Assembly (NCBI RefSeq): GCF_002831585.1
Contig: NZ_CP025113.1
Coordinates: 5,099,001-5,163,000, forward strand
From: Bradyrhizobium sp. SK17
Lineage (GTDB): Bacteria; Pseudomonadota; Alphaproteobacteria; Rhizobiales; Xanthobacteraceae
Reading direction: 5' to 3'
DNA length: 64,000 nucleotides
Both the position numbers and the translations under genes were made by a program. Below the pieces are notes generated by a model. The model was not told where the DNA came from and ran no database searches. It saw nothing but the letters and a program-made list of their open reading frames with translations. How positions within the stretch are numbered: position 1 is the first letter of the stretch; each line of letters opens with the position of its first letter. Shown here piece by piece: positions 25,225 through 33,677 of this stretch.

Positions 25225-26262
25225 CTAGCTCTGGCCCGGCGCGGCCGGAAGACCTTCCGAGGCGGTTCGCATCCGGTTGCGGCCGAAGAAGTAGACGGCG
25301 GTGGTCGCGACCAGGAGCGCCAGCCCGATCAGGATCGAGGTGAAGCCGATCGGGATCAGGATGAACGACGCGTCGCGCTCGGGGTTGACGTACCAGTGGT
25401 GCAGCGAGGTGAGCAGGAAACAGACCCCGGCAAAGCCGGTCCCGCCGCCGATCAGCAGCACCGCCCACATCCGCCGCAACTGGCTGAGCCGCTCGCGCGC
25501 GATGTCTGTGCGCGGCGCGTGATGCTTGCCGAGGCGCCGCACCAGGCGGATCGCGAAGCCGATCGAGGAGAAACCGATCAGGACGCTGGCCGAACCGAGC
25601 AGCAGCCGCGTCGTCGAGCTGAGATCCGGAATGCGCTGGAGCGCCAGCAGCGGAAAATCGAACGCCGCATGCAGCGCGACCGGTGCGACCAGCACCAGCG
25701 CCCAGTTGGTGATGCGCGCCCAGTCGCGATGGCCGCGATAGGCGCCGAGCGCGCCGCCGGAGCGCGCGATCGCCAGGTAGGCGCCGGCGATGATGCCGAG
25801 CGCGCCGTGGAACGGCACGGTCAGCACGCTGCGCAGCGCTGCCAGCGCGCGCCACATGTCCTTGTGCTGGACGAGATAGGCGAGGTTCTCGTAAGCCGCA
25901 AATCCGAGGCCCGCGGCCGCACCATAGACCACTGTGTCCATCGGGTCGGCGAAGGCACGGCGCCGCGTCGAGATCGCGACGATGACCAGCACCTTGACGA
26001 TCTCCTCCGGCGCCGCGACCCCGAATGCCGCGCGCACTGCCTGCGTCGCCCAGGGATTGTCGGGAATGGCGAGCAGCGCATTGAAGGGGATTCGCGCCAG
26101 TCCGAGCAGCGAGATGCTGGCCGCGCCGAGCACGAAGGCAAGCCATACCTGAACCGGAGGTCCGGGGCGCTCGTCGGCGGCGATCACCAGCCACAGCACC
26201 AGCAGCGCGGGGGCGATCGCGGCGGCGCCGATCACTGTCGGAAGCGACTCAAGCAACAACAT
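25225..26262 (-). CDS. PrsW-family intramembrane metalloprotease
   Basis: 345 residues with about eight membrane spans. PrsW (RsiW-protease/CAAX-like) motifs are visible: APEEIVKVLVI with the Glu-Glu pair, YGAAAGLGFAAYENLAYL, a membrane His in VPFHGALGII, and a further His in VALHAAFDFPLLA. PrsW cleaves anti-sigma factors in Bacillus; the target here is unknown. ATG 26262 is chosen because the upstream 19 codons lack hydrophobic character, although the RBS is weak. It lies upstream of the aroG leader on the same strand but is separated by its own gap. Confidence 0.85.
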   Translation of the reverse strand: MLLLESLPTVIGAAAIAPALLVLWLVIAADERPGPPVQVWLAFVLGAASISLLGLARIPFNALLAIPDNPWATQAVRAAFGVAAPEEIVKVLVIVAISTRRRAFADPMDTVVYGAAAGLGFAAYENLAYLVQHKDMWRALAALRSVLTVPFHGALGIIAGAYLAIARSGGALGAYRGHRDWARITNWALVLVAPVALHAAFDFPLLALQRIPDLSSTTRLLLGSASVLIGFSSIGFAIRLVRRLGKHHAPRTDIARERLSQLRRMWAVLLIGGGTGFAGVCFLLTSLHHWYVNPERDASFILIPIGFTSILIGLALLVATTAVYFFGRNRMRTASEGLPAAPGQS

Positions 26263-26443
26263 GGGGCTCAATCTGTTCTCGTGAACGGCAAAAATGGCCA
26301 CAAACCCAGCACTTTGCAAGGTGGTCGGCGGCGGCGGACGCGCGGTTGGGAGTTCACGTTTGGCTATTTCCGGCGGAGGCGGACGCGAGCGCGCTGATGA
26401 ACGGCATGGTAGAAGTGCTTGATCAGACGGGAGACGTTACCGG

Positions 26444-26665
26444 GTGCATTTACGCGCAGCAGAGAGTCATACGCGATCGATCCTCAAGGCCGTCAGCTGG
26501 CGGACGCTCGGGACGCTCGATACGTTCGCCATCAGTTGGTTCATGACCGGCAAGGTTGCGCTCGCCGGCTCGATCGCCGGGCTCGAGATCGTGACCAAGA
26601 TCGCCTGGTACTATCTGCACGAGCGGGCCTGGGCCGTGGTTCCGTTCGGACGACGCACCGGTTAG
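26444..26665 (+). CDS. DUF2061 small membrane protein
   Basis: 73 residues from GTG 26444, with GGGAGACG upstream. The family pattern is clear: RSILKAVSWRTLGTLDTFAISWFMTGK, then a second span with GSIAGLEIVTKIAWYYLHERAW. Two membrane segments are predicted. DUF2061 proteins have no known role; some are fused to sulfate-activation enzymes. Its stop codon overlaps that of the convergent amidase gene by four bases. Confidence 0.85.
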   Translation: MHLRAAESHTRSILKAVSWRTLGTLDTFAISWFMTGKVALAGSIAGLEIVTKIAWYYLHERAWAVVPFGRRTG

Positions 26666-27903
26666 CACGCCGCTTGCGTCAGCAGGCGGTGGCAGGTTTC
26701 GACGAACACCTCGGCGCCCGTGACGATATCGGCATCGTCGGTGTTCTCGCTCCAGTGATGGCTGATGCCGCCGATCGACGGCACGAACAGCATCGCCGCC
26801 GGCATGAGCGTGGCAAGCACCTGCGCGTCGTGACCGGCGCCGCTCGGCATGCGGATCGATTTGCCGCCGGCGCAGGTCGCGCTGGCCGCCTCGATCGCAT
26901 CCTGGAATGCCGGCGTCATCATCGCGGGCACGCCGGTGCGGATGCGCTCGACCTGCACGCCGCAGCCGCCCTGCGCGGTGGCCTCGGCCGCCAGACGATG
27001 CAGATGTTGCTCGAGACGCGCGATCACCTCGGGATTGTCGTCGCGGATCTGGAACAGCATCTCGGCGCCGCCGGGGATGATGCTGGGCGCGCCTGGGTCC
27101 AGCGTGATGCGGCCAGTGGTCCACACCGTGCGCGGTCCGCACAGGGCAGGGAAGCTGTCGTCGATCGCGACGCAGAACCGCGCCAGCGCCAGGCCCGCAT
27201 CCTTGCGCACCGCCATCCGCGTGGTGCCGGCATGGTTCTGCGCACCGGTGAAGGTGATGCGGAACTGCCAGATACCGACGATGGAGGTGACGACGCCGAT
27301 CTTGAGCCCGCTGCTTTCCAGCGTGTCGCCTTGCTCGATATGGGCTTCGAGATAGCCGATATGGCGGGAAGCCTCGGCGGTGAGGCGAGGGCGGCCGGCA
27401 AAGCCTGCATCCTGCAATGCCTGTCGCATCGCGCGGCCGCTCGAGCGGTCGCGCGCGGCATCGATGTCGGCCTCGCTCACTGCGCCGGCGAACGAGCGGC
27501 TGCCGAGGAAACTGCCGAAATGGCCTTCCTCGTCGCACCAGGCGGCGACTTCGACCGCGCCGTTGATGCCGGGATCTCGGTTGATGACGCGCGCGGCTTC
27601 CAACGCATAGATCACGCCGAGCGGTCCATCGAGCCAGCCGGCATGGTTCTGGCTCTCGAGATGCGAGCCTGCGAGCAGCTTTGGTCCCGCCTTTGTGCTG
27701 CTGCCGAACACGTTGCCGATCCCGTCGATGGTTGCGGTGAGGTCCGCATCGGGCAGGCGTGCCGCAAGCCAGTCGAGCGAGCGCAGATGCGGTTCCGAGA
27801 ATGTCGGCTTGTGTACACCGCTTTTGTAGGCGCCGATCGCGCGTAGCGCGTTGAGATCGGCGAGCACGCGCTTGCCGTCGAAGCGATGGTTGATGGCGGG
27901 CAT
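26662..27903 (-). CDS. M20-family Zn hydrolase, N-carbamoyl-L-amino-acid/allantoate amidohydrolase type
   Basis: 413 residues of the hydantoinase/carbamoylase family. Metal-site motifs: GSHLESQNHAGWLDGPLGV (first metal ligands, near residue 80) and WCDEEGHFGS (Glu-Glu general base and ligand). The dimerisation domain carries the GAQNHAGTTRMAVRKDA motif, and SGAGHDAQ with HHWSEN closes the site near the C-terminus. It would release ammonia and CO2 from N-carbamoyl groups or from allantoate/ureidoglycolate. No purine or hydantoin genes adjoin, so the substrate is open. ATG 27903 gives full length. Confidence 0.9.
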   Translation of the reverse strand: MPAINHRFDGKRVLADLNALRAIGAYKSGVHKPTFSEPHLRSLDWLAARLPDADLTATIDGIGNVFGSSTKAGPKLLAGSHLESQNHAGWLDGPLGVIYALEAARVINRDPGINGAVEVAAWCDEEGHFGSFLGSRSFAGAVSEADIDAARDRSSGRAMRQALQDAGFAGRPRLTAEASRHIGYLEAHIEQGDTLESSGLKIGVVTSIVGIWQFRITFTGAQNHAGTTRMAVRKDAGLALARFCVAIDDSFPALCGPRTVWTTGRITLDPGAPSIIPGGAEMLFQIRDDNPEVIARLEQHLHRLAAEATAQGGCGVQVERIRTGVPAMMTPAFQDAIEAASATCAGGKSIRMPSGAGHDAQVLATLMPAAMLFVPSIGGISHHWSENTDDADIVTGAEVFVETCHRLLTQAAC

Positions 27904-28071
27904 TGGTTGGACTCCGGACTAGCGTGTTCGACGGCGCGTTGGCGCCGCAATCCCGTCTTGATGCCGTCGCGGTCGGATGCGACGAACCAAACAAGGCAAA
28001 CGATTTCTTAGCGGTTCTGCTCTTAGGTCGCAGTACTGATGTCGCGGTACGAATAGCGTGTGAGTGTGATC

Positions 28072-28419
28072 ATGTCTGCATTCCGGAACTGGGCTCGTAA
28101 GGCCGCCGTGTTGTTTCTTCCGATCGCGCTCGGTGCCTGTGCGCAATATTCGCAGCAATACAGCATGTCCACGCCGGCGCCGGGAACCGGCCCGCTGGCG
28201 TGGGATGGTGCCGGACAGGATCCCAATCTGCCGCAGCCGCGACGCCATGCGCGGAATACGTCGCCGGCGGTGGCCGAGACGTCCGACATACAAGTGTCGG
28301 AAGCGGACGCCGACGATCGACTGGCGCGCAAGCTCGTGATTTGCAGCACCTGCATCAAGCAGGCGCCGGCGGCGCAGCCGAACAATCGCCAGGATGTCGC
28401 AAGCGCAGCCAATCACTAG
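28072..28419 (+). CDS. Small lipoprotein of unknown function
   Basis: 115 residues from ATG 28072. The N-terminal segment RNWARKAAVLFLPIALGAC carries a lipobox L-G-A-C near residue 22. The mature part is polar, Gln/Pro/Ala-rich, with a CSTC motif near the C-terminus. A GTG at 28060 is an alternative start. No recognised domain. Presumably an envelope lipoprotein. Confidence 0.75.
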   Translation: MSAFRNWARKAAVLFLPIALGACAQYSQQYSMSTPAPGTGPLAWDGAGQDPNLPQPRRHARNTSPAVAETSDIQVSEADADDRLARKLVICSTCIKQAPAAQPNNRQDVASAANH

Positions 28420-28566
28420 CGCGCCCAAGCCGCGAAGCAGTTCACTGCGAAAGCCGCGGATCTCGTTTGCGCAGGGACTAACCGCGAACGGTCCCGCGCG
28501 AGCGCTGGATGTTCATCCCGTGCGCTGGCCTTAGTTAGGCCACGATATCGCTTGATGCGCAGGCCC

Positions 28567-28716
28567 ATGTCGTTCCGTCGATTCCTCATCCCCGCCGTCG
28601 TCGTCGCGCTTGCCGCCGCAATCCTGATTCACGCCGGCGGTTCGCGGGCGCATGCCCATGTGCCGTCGCATTGTGGTTTCTGGACCTCGATCGAGGCCGG
28701 ATTGTCCTGCAGGTAG
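28567..28716 (+). CDS. Very small exported protein (49 aa)
   Basis: ATG 28567 starts MSFRRFLIPAVVVALAAAIL, a clean signal peptide with likely cleavage after SRAHA. It leaves a mature peptide of about 19 residues with two cysteines (HCGFWTSIEAGLSCR). It could be a small secreted peptide held by a disulfide. The ribosome site is weak (AGGCCC), so the call rests on signal-peptide composition. Confidence 0.5.
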   Translation: MSFRRFLIPAVVVALAAAILIHAGGSRAHAHVPSHCGFWTSIEAGLSCR

Positions 28717-28854
28717 GCGGCCATCCCCGGAAAAGCGTTCTGAACGCTTGCCCGACCGGCCAATCGCCACTATACGTTCGCCCGTCGCGACCGTTGACGG
28801 TCATGACCAGTCCGGCGCATCTCACGTCTAACGTATTGATCTGCCGGGAGTTTT

Positions 28855-28929
28855 GCTCCCTTCGTCTATCGGTTAGGACGCCACCCTTTCACGGTGGAGA
28901 GAGCGGTTCGATTCCGCTAGGGAGCGCCA
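28855..28929 (+). tRNA. tRNA-Glu (anticodon UUC)
   Basis: A 75-nt cloverleaf. The acceptor arms GCTCCCT (28855-28861) and AGGGAGC (28919-28925) pair fully. The anticodon arm CCACC/GGTGG encloses loop CTTTCAC with anticodon TTC at 28888-28890. The T-arm contains GGTTCGATTCC. The discriminator G and encoded CCA follow. It reads GAA/GAG codons. Confidence 0.97.
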
Positions 28930-29187
28930 ATGTTTCCAACGCATATCCCATCCGAGCCGCGAGCCCGTCCAACGTGACTGCGTTCAATGCCCATGCATGC
29001 GGGCATGACGCGGCAGGGGAGTTCCGTCGGCGGCTGCGCGGCTAACCGGGGTGCGCATTTAATCGACGGTCGTTTTGATATCCTGCGGGCGGTTGAAATT
29101 AATGTTTAATTTAACCCGTCGCTTGACCGACTCTTTTGCCCCTGATTAGAAGCCTGCGCGAGATTTTTAATCCATTGGGAGCATGCG
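28930..29187. other. Intergenic region between tRNA-Glu and PEP-CTERM gene
   Basis: 258 bp without a supported gene. The AT-rich part at 29090-29120 (GTTTAATTTAACC) just upstream of the PEP-CTERM gene probably contains its promoter. No tRNA terminator hairpin with a T run is evident. Confidence 0.35.
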
Positions 29188-29877
29188 ATGTTGCGCCAGG
29201 TTGCGCTCGGACTAGTGATGGCTGCGGCGATTGCCGCGCCTGCGGCGAATGCCTCGACCCTCACCGGCGTGCTGACCGCGGACAACGGATTTCAGGCTTA
29301 CATCAGCTCGAGCGACTCCACGCTCGGCACACTGATCACCCCCGGCGGCACCGGCGTTGACTGGCGCAACCCGCAGTCGTTCAGCCTGAACCTCGGCGCC
29401 GGGACCTGGTACCTGCACATCGTGGCGGAGAACTACGCCTCGGATTCCGATCACACCACGACGCCGTCGAGCGGCAGCAATCCGAACGCCATCCTGGGTC
29501 AGTTCAACCTGCTCGGCGGTGGACTGTTCGGCAACGGTTCAGCCACGCTCCTGACGTCGACGGATGCCGCCTGGCGCGCCCAGACGGTCACCGCCGGCTC
29601 GTCCTGGAGCACTCCGTCCGGAGCGGCCGCCTTGCAGGCGGGTGACAGCAGCAATGGCGGCGCCAACATCTGGACCGGCGCGTATGGCGGGCCGATCGCG
29701 GGCATCAGCACGAATGCACAGTGGATCTGGGGCAGCGGCGACAACACCGGGCAGGCCTTCTTCTCCACCACGATCTCCGCCGTCCCCGAGCCTTCGACCT
29801 GGGCGATGATGATCCTGGGCTTCTCCGGACTCGGCTTCCTGGCCTATCGGCGGCGCAATGCGCTGAGCGCGGCCTGA
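29188..29877 (+). CDS. Exported PEP-CTERM-type protein
   Basis: 229 residues. The signal peptide [22 protein letters not shown] is followed by a Ser/Thr/Gly-rich beta-type ectodomain (~180 residues). The C-terminal sorting tail reads [19 protein letters not shown], then LAYRRR. The tail is the PEP motif, a hydrophobic helix and a basic end, used for membrane retention and processing by exosortase-type enzymes. No exosortase lies in the window. The start has an AT-rich upstream region and TTGGGAG before ATG 29188. A strong terminator follows. Confidence 0.88.
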   Translation: MLRQVALGLVMAAAIAAPAANASTLTGVLTADNGFQAYISSSDSTLGTLITPGGTGVDWRNPQSFSLNLGAGTWYLHIVAENYASDSDHTTTPSSGSNPNAILGQFNLLGGGLFGNGSATLLTSTDAAWRAQTVTAGSSWSTPSGAAALQAGDSSNGGANIWTGAYGGPIAGISTNAQWIWGSGDNTGQAFFSTTISAVPEPSTWAMMILGFSGLGFLAYRRRNALSAA

Positions 29878-29903
29878 TCCTCAGCTGATCGGCGTTGATA
29901 GCA

Positions 29904-29932
29904 AGACCGCCTTCGGGCGGTCTTTTTGTTTT
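29904..29932 (+). terminator. Intrinsic terminator after PEP-CTERM gene
   Basis: AGACCGCC-TTCG-GGCGGTCT stem with a TTCG tetraloop, followed by TTTTGTTTT. The same core sequence occurs after the PEP-CTERM genes at 62.2 and 63.0 kb. Confidence 0.92.
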
Positions 29933-30147
29933 CCGGATCAGGGAGGCGAGGTCGGCGAGGCTCGTGGCGCCGCCTTCCGTTGGTCGTTTGCCGCGGAGCC
30001 AATCAGGTTCCTGAATTCGGAGTATATTAATTATCCATTTCACATCGCCCCCGCCGTCCTCCTAAAACCAAACTGGCGAAAGTCTGACGCGTTGACGGGC
30101 CGAAACAGGCCCGACTGATGCGACTATTTTTTGAGGCTGGTGTTCAA

Positions 30148-30750
30148 ATGAAGTTATTGCTGAATTTTGGATCGATTGTCGCAGGATTGGCCCTGCTATG
30201 TGTCGGTGCCTCTAGCGCAACGGCGTCAGTGGTTACCGAGCGTTACACCGTCGACATCGCCGTGACCGATGACACCACGGGAAATACGATCACGACGACC
30301 GGCTATATCGACACCGACGGAAAGACCGGCGCACTGTCGAAGTCCGATATCCTGGCTTTCAGTCTGACCATCGGAACTCACGTCGCGGACAAGCTTTCGA
30401 ACATGTCTTTCAGTGGAAGTAACGTCCTGGAAGCGGTCGGCAGCAATCTCATATTCAATTTTGACGGCAATTTCGGTCCGAGCGGGCATTCCTTGCTACT
30501 CTTTTCCAATGACGGCCAGGCGGATCTCATCCTGTTTTCTTTTGGGGAGATCGACGACGACTACCCTGTGGCCGGCGCATCCCATAGTACGGGCTCGCCC
30601 GCCTCGATCGCGTTCGGAACCAACGGGACCATTTTGACCGCTGCGGTCCCGGAGCCTGCCACTTGGGTCATGATGATCCTTGGCTTCTGCGGACTGGGCT
30701 TTCTGGCTCGTCGTAAGCGCAACCGGCCGCTGCTCGGACAACTGATTTGA
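30148..30750 (+). CDS. Exported PEP-CTERM-type protein
   Basis: 200 residues from ATG 30148. The signal peptide MKLLLNFGSIVAGLALLCVG ends near SATA. The beta-rich ectodomain (VVTERYTVDIAVTDD...) has no known domain. The sorting tail [19 protein letters not shown] is followed by LARRKRNR. The coding sequence is less GC-biased than its neighbours, with AT-rich codons near the start. It is followed after 11 bp by another protein with a similar tail in the same direction. The track frame from 30118 adds residues without signal character. Confidence 0.85.
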   Translation: MKLLLNFGSIVAGLALLCVGASSATASVVTERYTVDIAVTDDTTGNTITTTGYIDTDGKTGALSKSDILAFSLTIGTHVADKLSNMSFSGSNVLEAVGSNLIFNFDGNFGPSGHSLLLFSNDGQADLILFSFGEIDDDYPVAGASHSTGSPASIAFGTNGTILTAAVPEPATWVMMILGFCGLGFLARRKRNRPLLGQLI

Positions 30751-30761
30751 TTGAGGGCTTC

Positions 30762-31733
30762 ATGAAGATGTCCCGTGCCTGGTTGATTGCCGCGCTCCTT
30801 GCGGCAGGTGCAACCCGACCTGCCGCAGCGCTCCCGCTCACGAGCGATCTGTTGACCAACTTCAACGCGATCGTCACCAACTTCAGCTCACAGTCCGACA
30901 CCGTCGGAGCGGTGATGATCGGCGGCAATCTGTCGGGCCCGAGCACGACATTCGATACCCAGGGTTATCAACCGACGGCCTCTTCGCTTTCGGGCTACGG
31001 TGGGGTCAACATCTACGGAAATGCCTCCGGCGGCCCGTACAACGTCAACAATCTGACGGTGCATGTCGGAGGTTCGCAGAACGCGACCTTCTCGGGTGCC
31101 AGCAAGGTCACCTCCAATTACGCCTTTCCCTACAGTTACAGCTCGATTGCGGGGCAGCTGACGCAGGTCTCGAGCGCGCTCTCCAAGATGGCGACAACTG
31201 GGTCGTCCGGTCTCGCCATCATTTCGCAGAACAGCTCTATCTTTACCGCCCAGCCGGTGAACGGTGTCGCCGTGATCAATATCACTGCCGCCCAGCTGGA
31301 GCAGGTCAGCAATCCGACCTTCGACCTCAACGGCGCAAAGCTGCTGGTCGTCAACGTCGACGGAAACTTTTCCACTGGGTCGGGAAACTTCAACGACAGC
31401 AACTACGCGTCGGACATATTGTGGAATTTCTACGACGCGACGAGCCTCAACTTCGGCGTCGAATTCGGCGGCACCGTTCTTGCTCCCAACGCAACCGTGT
31501 CAAGCTCCAGCCCGATCGATGGGACGCTGTTCGCCGCCTCGTTCCAAGGCAACGGCGAACTGCACTTCAAGACCCTCACTGACGCCAGCTATCTGAATTC
31601 GGTCGGGTCCGTTCCCGAAGCTTCTACCTGGACAATGCTGTTGCTTGGTTTCGCTGGTCTCGGCTTGGCGTCCTGTCGCCGGATCAAGAGCGAGCGCCGC
31701 TCCGGCGTCGATGCCAAAGCGCAGTTCGGCTAG
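30762..31733 (+). CDS. Exported choice-of-anchor-A-like protein with degenerate PEP-CTERM tail
   Basis: 323 residues from ATG 30762, with GATTGAGGG upstream. A signal peptide (SRAWLIAALLAAG) is followed by a domain resembling the choice-of-anchor A/collagen-binding-like family: SDLLTNFNAIVTNFSSQSD, VGAVMIGGNLSG, GGVNIYGNASG, LVVNVDGNFSTGSG, and FGGTVLAPNATVSSSSPIDGTL. The tail reads VPEASTWTMLLLGFAGLGL, then basic residues, so the PEP motif is altered to PEA. The last ~13 residues (SGVDAKAQFG) extend beyond the usual end. It probably acts at the cell surface with the gene just upstream. Confidence 0.8.
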   Translation: MKMSRAWLIAALLAAGATRPAAALPLTSDLLTNFNAIVTNFSSQSDTVGAVMIGGNLSGPSTTFDTQGYQPTASSLSGYGGVNIYGNASGGPYNVNNLTVHVGGSQNATFSGASKVTSNYAFPYSYSSIAGQLTQVSSALSKMATTGSSGLAIISQNSSIFTAQPVNGVAVINITAAQLEQVSNPTFDLNGAKLLVVNVDGNFSTGSGNFNDSNYASDILWNFYDATSLNFGVEFGGTVLAPNATVSSSSPIDGTLFAASFQGNGELHFKTLTDASYLNSVGSVPEASTWTMLLLGFAGLGLASCRRIKSERRSGVDAKAQFG

Positions 31734-31824
31734 ATCCAACCAGAACCCAGTTTGCTCTAGGCACGACGCGGGAAGAGCAGGGTGGCTTTCCCGGGGAGCT
31801 CACGCTCAAGCGATGGGCTCCGCT

Positions 31825-32736
31825 CTACGGATCGGTCTGGATCGCTTGCATGATCGAGTCGCGAAGCCACTTATGGCCGGGATCGCGTTCGCTGCTCACA
31901 TGCCACATCAGATAGGCATGCTGCTCGGGTAGCTTCATCGGAACTTCGTGGATGTCGAGATCGAAGTTCCGAGCGATCTCGTTGGCGAAGCGGCGCGGCA
32001 GGAAGCCGATCAGGTCGGTGCGCTCGATCATCGGTGCCATCGACCAGATCTTGCCGACCATATAGGGCGTGCGGCGGGCGGTGTCGGCGGCGATCAGCTT
32101 CTTGTCGACGCCGGTGAAGCCGCGCAGCTCGCGGCCGATCGCGATTTGCGGCAGCCGGCGCAGGGTGTCGATGTCGAGCGGCTTCTTAATTCCAGGGTGA
32201 TCGCGTCGGCTCAGGATGACGAGCTCGATCGGACATAGCACCTGCGTGACGATGTCCTTGCTGTCGATCGGAAAAGCAAAGCAGGCAAGATCGATCCCGC
32301 CGTCGCGGATATCCTCGGCAAATCTCGCGGTGGCCTGCACGCATTCGATCTCGATACCCGGCGCCTCGGTGGTGATGGCGCGCACGATAGGCGGCATCAG
32401 GATCGGCTCGAAGGGATCGGCGATGATGACCCGAAACTGCCGCTGGTAGGTCGAGAGATCGATCGAGTCAGAGGTGATGAGCTGGCTACCGATCACGCCC
32501 AGCGCCTCGCGCACGGGGCGGATGATCTCGTTGGATTTGCTGGTCGGCTTCAGTCCGCGCGTATCCCGCACGAAGAGCTGATCGCCGATCAGGTCGCGCA
32601 GCCGGCCAAGTGCATTGGACACCGCGGGTTGGCTCATGCCGAGCCGCTCGGCGGCACGCCCGGTGCTGCCCGTGGCGTAGAGCGCCTCGAAGATCACGAG
32701 CAAATTGAGGTCGATCTTGCGGAGGTTGAACGCCAT
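31825..32736 (-). CDS. LysR-type transcriptional regulator
   Basis: 303 residues. The N-terminal helix-turn-helix reads IDLNLLVIFEALYATGSTGRAAE, then RLGMSQPAVSNALGRLRDLIGDQLFVRD. The effector domain follows. The pattern resembles the NodD/NahR/SyrM branch of LysR proteins, which sense flavonoids or aromatics, but the ligand cannot be assigned. There is no divergent metabolic operon: upstream, across 340 bp, lies a PilZ gene in opposite orientation. The start ATG 32736 gives the usual LysR N-terminus. Confidence 0.92.
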   Translation of the reverse strand: MAFNLRKIDLNLLVIFEALYATGSTGRAAERLGMSQPAVSNALGRLRDLIGDQLFVRDTRGLKPTSKSNEIIRPVREALGVIGSQLITSDSIDLSTYQRQFRVIIADPFEPILMPPIVRAITTEAPGIEIECVQATARFAEDIRDGGIDLACFAFPIDSKDIVTQVLCPIELVILSRRDHPGIKKPLDIDTLRRLPQIAIGRELRGFTGVDKKLIAADTARRTPYMVGKIWSMAPMIERTDLIGFLPRRFANEIARNFDLDIHEVPMKLPEQHAYLMWHVSSERDPGHKWLRDSIMQAIQTDP

Positions 32737-33076
32737 CGTGGCTCAAACGACTTTCCGCCTGTTGGTCGGTTGCTGGCGGGCCGGGGGCAGGGCAATGAAA
32801 GCCCCTAGATACCGAACATTTCATTTGGTTCCCACCCTCCTTCTGGGAACAAGATGAACGAACGTGGTTTGCAGCCGTCACCGAGATCGACACTTCGTGC
32901 TGCTGGATCGAGCGCGCAACGCACGTCGCGGCTGTCGATTCCGCGCGCCAAAGGTCTGTTTTGGTTGAAGTTTGCAGGGCGGCGTGCTCGCCGTTCCGGA
33001 ATCGCTGCAAACCGCTGATATTTCGCAACCCTTTGTAAAGCCAACGGCGGTAGGGCTGAACCTTGGGGATGAAGTG
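32737..33076. other. Divergent intergenic region (LysR / PilZ)
   Basis: 340 bp with no supported gene. It should contain the LysR promoter and the PilZ promoter. I see no convincing T-N11-A LysR box with dyad symmetry. A GGGAAC at 32846 has no EcfG-type CGTT at the right distance. Confidence 0.35.
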
Positions 33077-33334
33077 ATGGCTCTTGGGACCAGGAAGCGC
33101 GAAACGCGCAAATCGTTGCGTCAGTCCGGCTGGATCACGCTCGACGGCGGCTTCGCCGCGCGGCCTTGCGTGGTCGAGGACATTTCCTCGTCCGGCGCAA
33201 AGATCACCGTCCAGGACAACAACACGCTGCCGGCCAAGCTGCGGCTGGCGTTTTCGCGGGACGCCCGCACCGGGCGCGCCTGCGAGGTGGTGTGGCGCGA
33301 AGGCAAGACCTTCGGCGTCCGGTTCGTGCGCTGA
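33077..33334 (+). CDS. PilZ-domain protein
   Basis: 85 residues, a single PilZ domain. The c-di-GMP-binding motifs are RKSLR (RxxxR, near residues 10-14) and EDISSSGAKI (D/NxSxxG). The C-terminal VVWREGKTFGVRFVR is typical of rhizobial stand-alone PilZ proteins. It probably transmits c-di-GMP signals to motility or envelope targets. A GTG at 33074 directly precedes ATG 33077. Confidence 0.88.
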   Translation: MALGTRKRETRKSLRQSGWITLDGGFAARPCVVEDISSSGAKITVQDNNTLPAKLRLAFSRDARTGRACEVVWREGKTFGVRFVR

Positions 33335-33419
33335 AGCCTGACCACGTCGGTCTTTCGACGGTTCTGCCCGATCGCGTCATGCGCTGGCCTGATCCCGCGA
33401 CACGCGTTAAGAAGTTCTA

Positions 33420-33665
33420 ATGCGCACGACCTGCTTCGCCGTCATCGCCGTCCTGATTCCTGCCGCTGCGTCCGCGCAGCAGGGCGACCGCTGGAATCTT
33501 CGGACGCCGCCCGACGCCGGGAAAACCCTGCCGTCCAAGTCCGCGACCCGGAGCAACGCCTGTGCGTCGTATGGACCGGGCTTCGTCAAGGTCGAGGGCT
33601 CCGACACCTGCGTGAAGCTCGGCGGCGCCATTCGCGTCGACGGCGTCGTCTCCGGCGGTCGCTGA
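33420..33665 (+). CDS. Short exported protein with porin-like N-terminal signature
   Basis: 81 residues. The signal peptide MRTTCFAVIAVLIPAAASA is cleaved before QQGDR. The end, CASYGPGFVKVEGSDTCVKLGG followed by AIRVDG, matches the start of rhizobial porins (C-x2-YG-xGF, then GTDTCIKVGG-YVR), but the rest of the beta barrel is missing. It may be a porin remnant or a small periplasmic protein with a disulfide loop. It starts 85 bp after the PilZ gene and is convergent with the GST gene. Confidence 0.65.
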   Translation: MRTTCFAVIAVLIPAAASAQQGDRWNLRTPPDAGKTLPSKSATRSNACASYGPGFVKVEGSDTCVKLGGAIRVDGVVSGGR

Positions 33666-33677
33666 GCGGCCCGACGC

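Noticed and set aside
32846-32870. EcfG-type (general stress) promoter upstream of the PilZ gene
   Set aside because: GGGAAC is present, but no CGTT lies 16-17 bases downstream.
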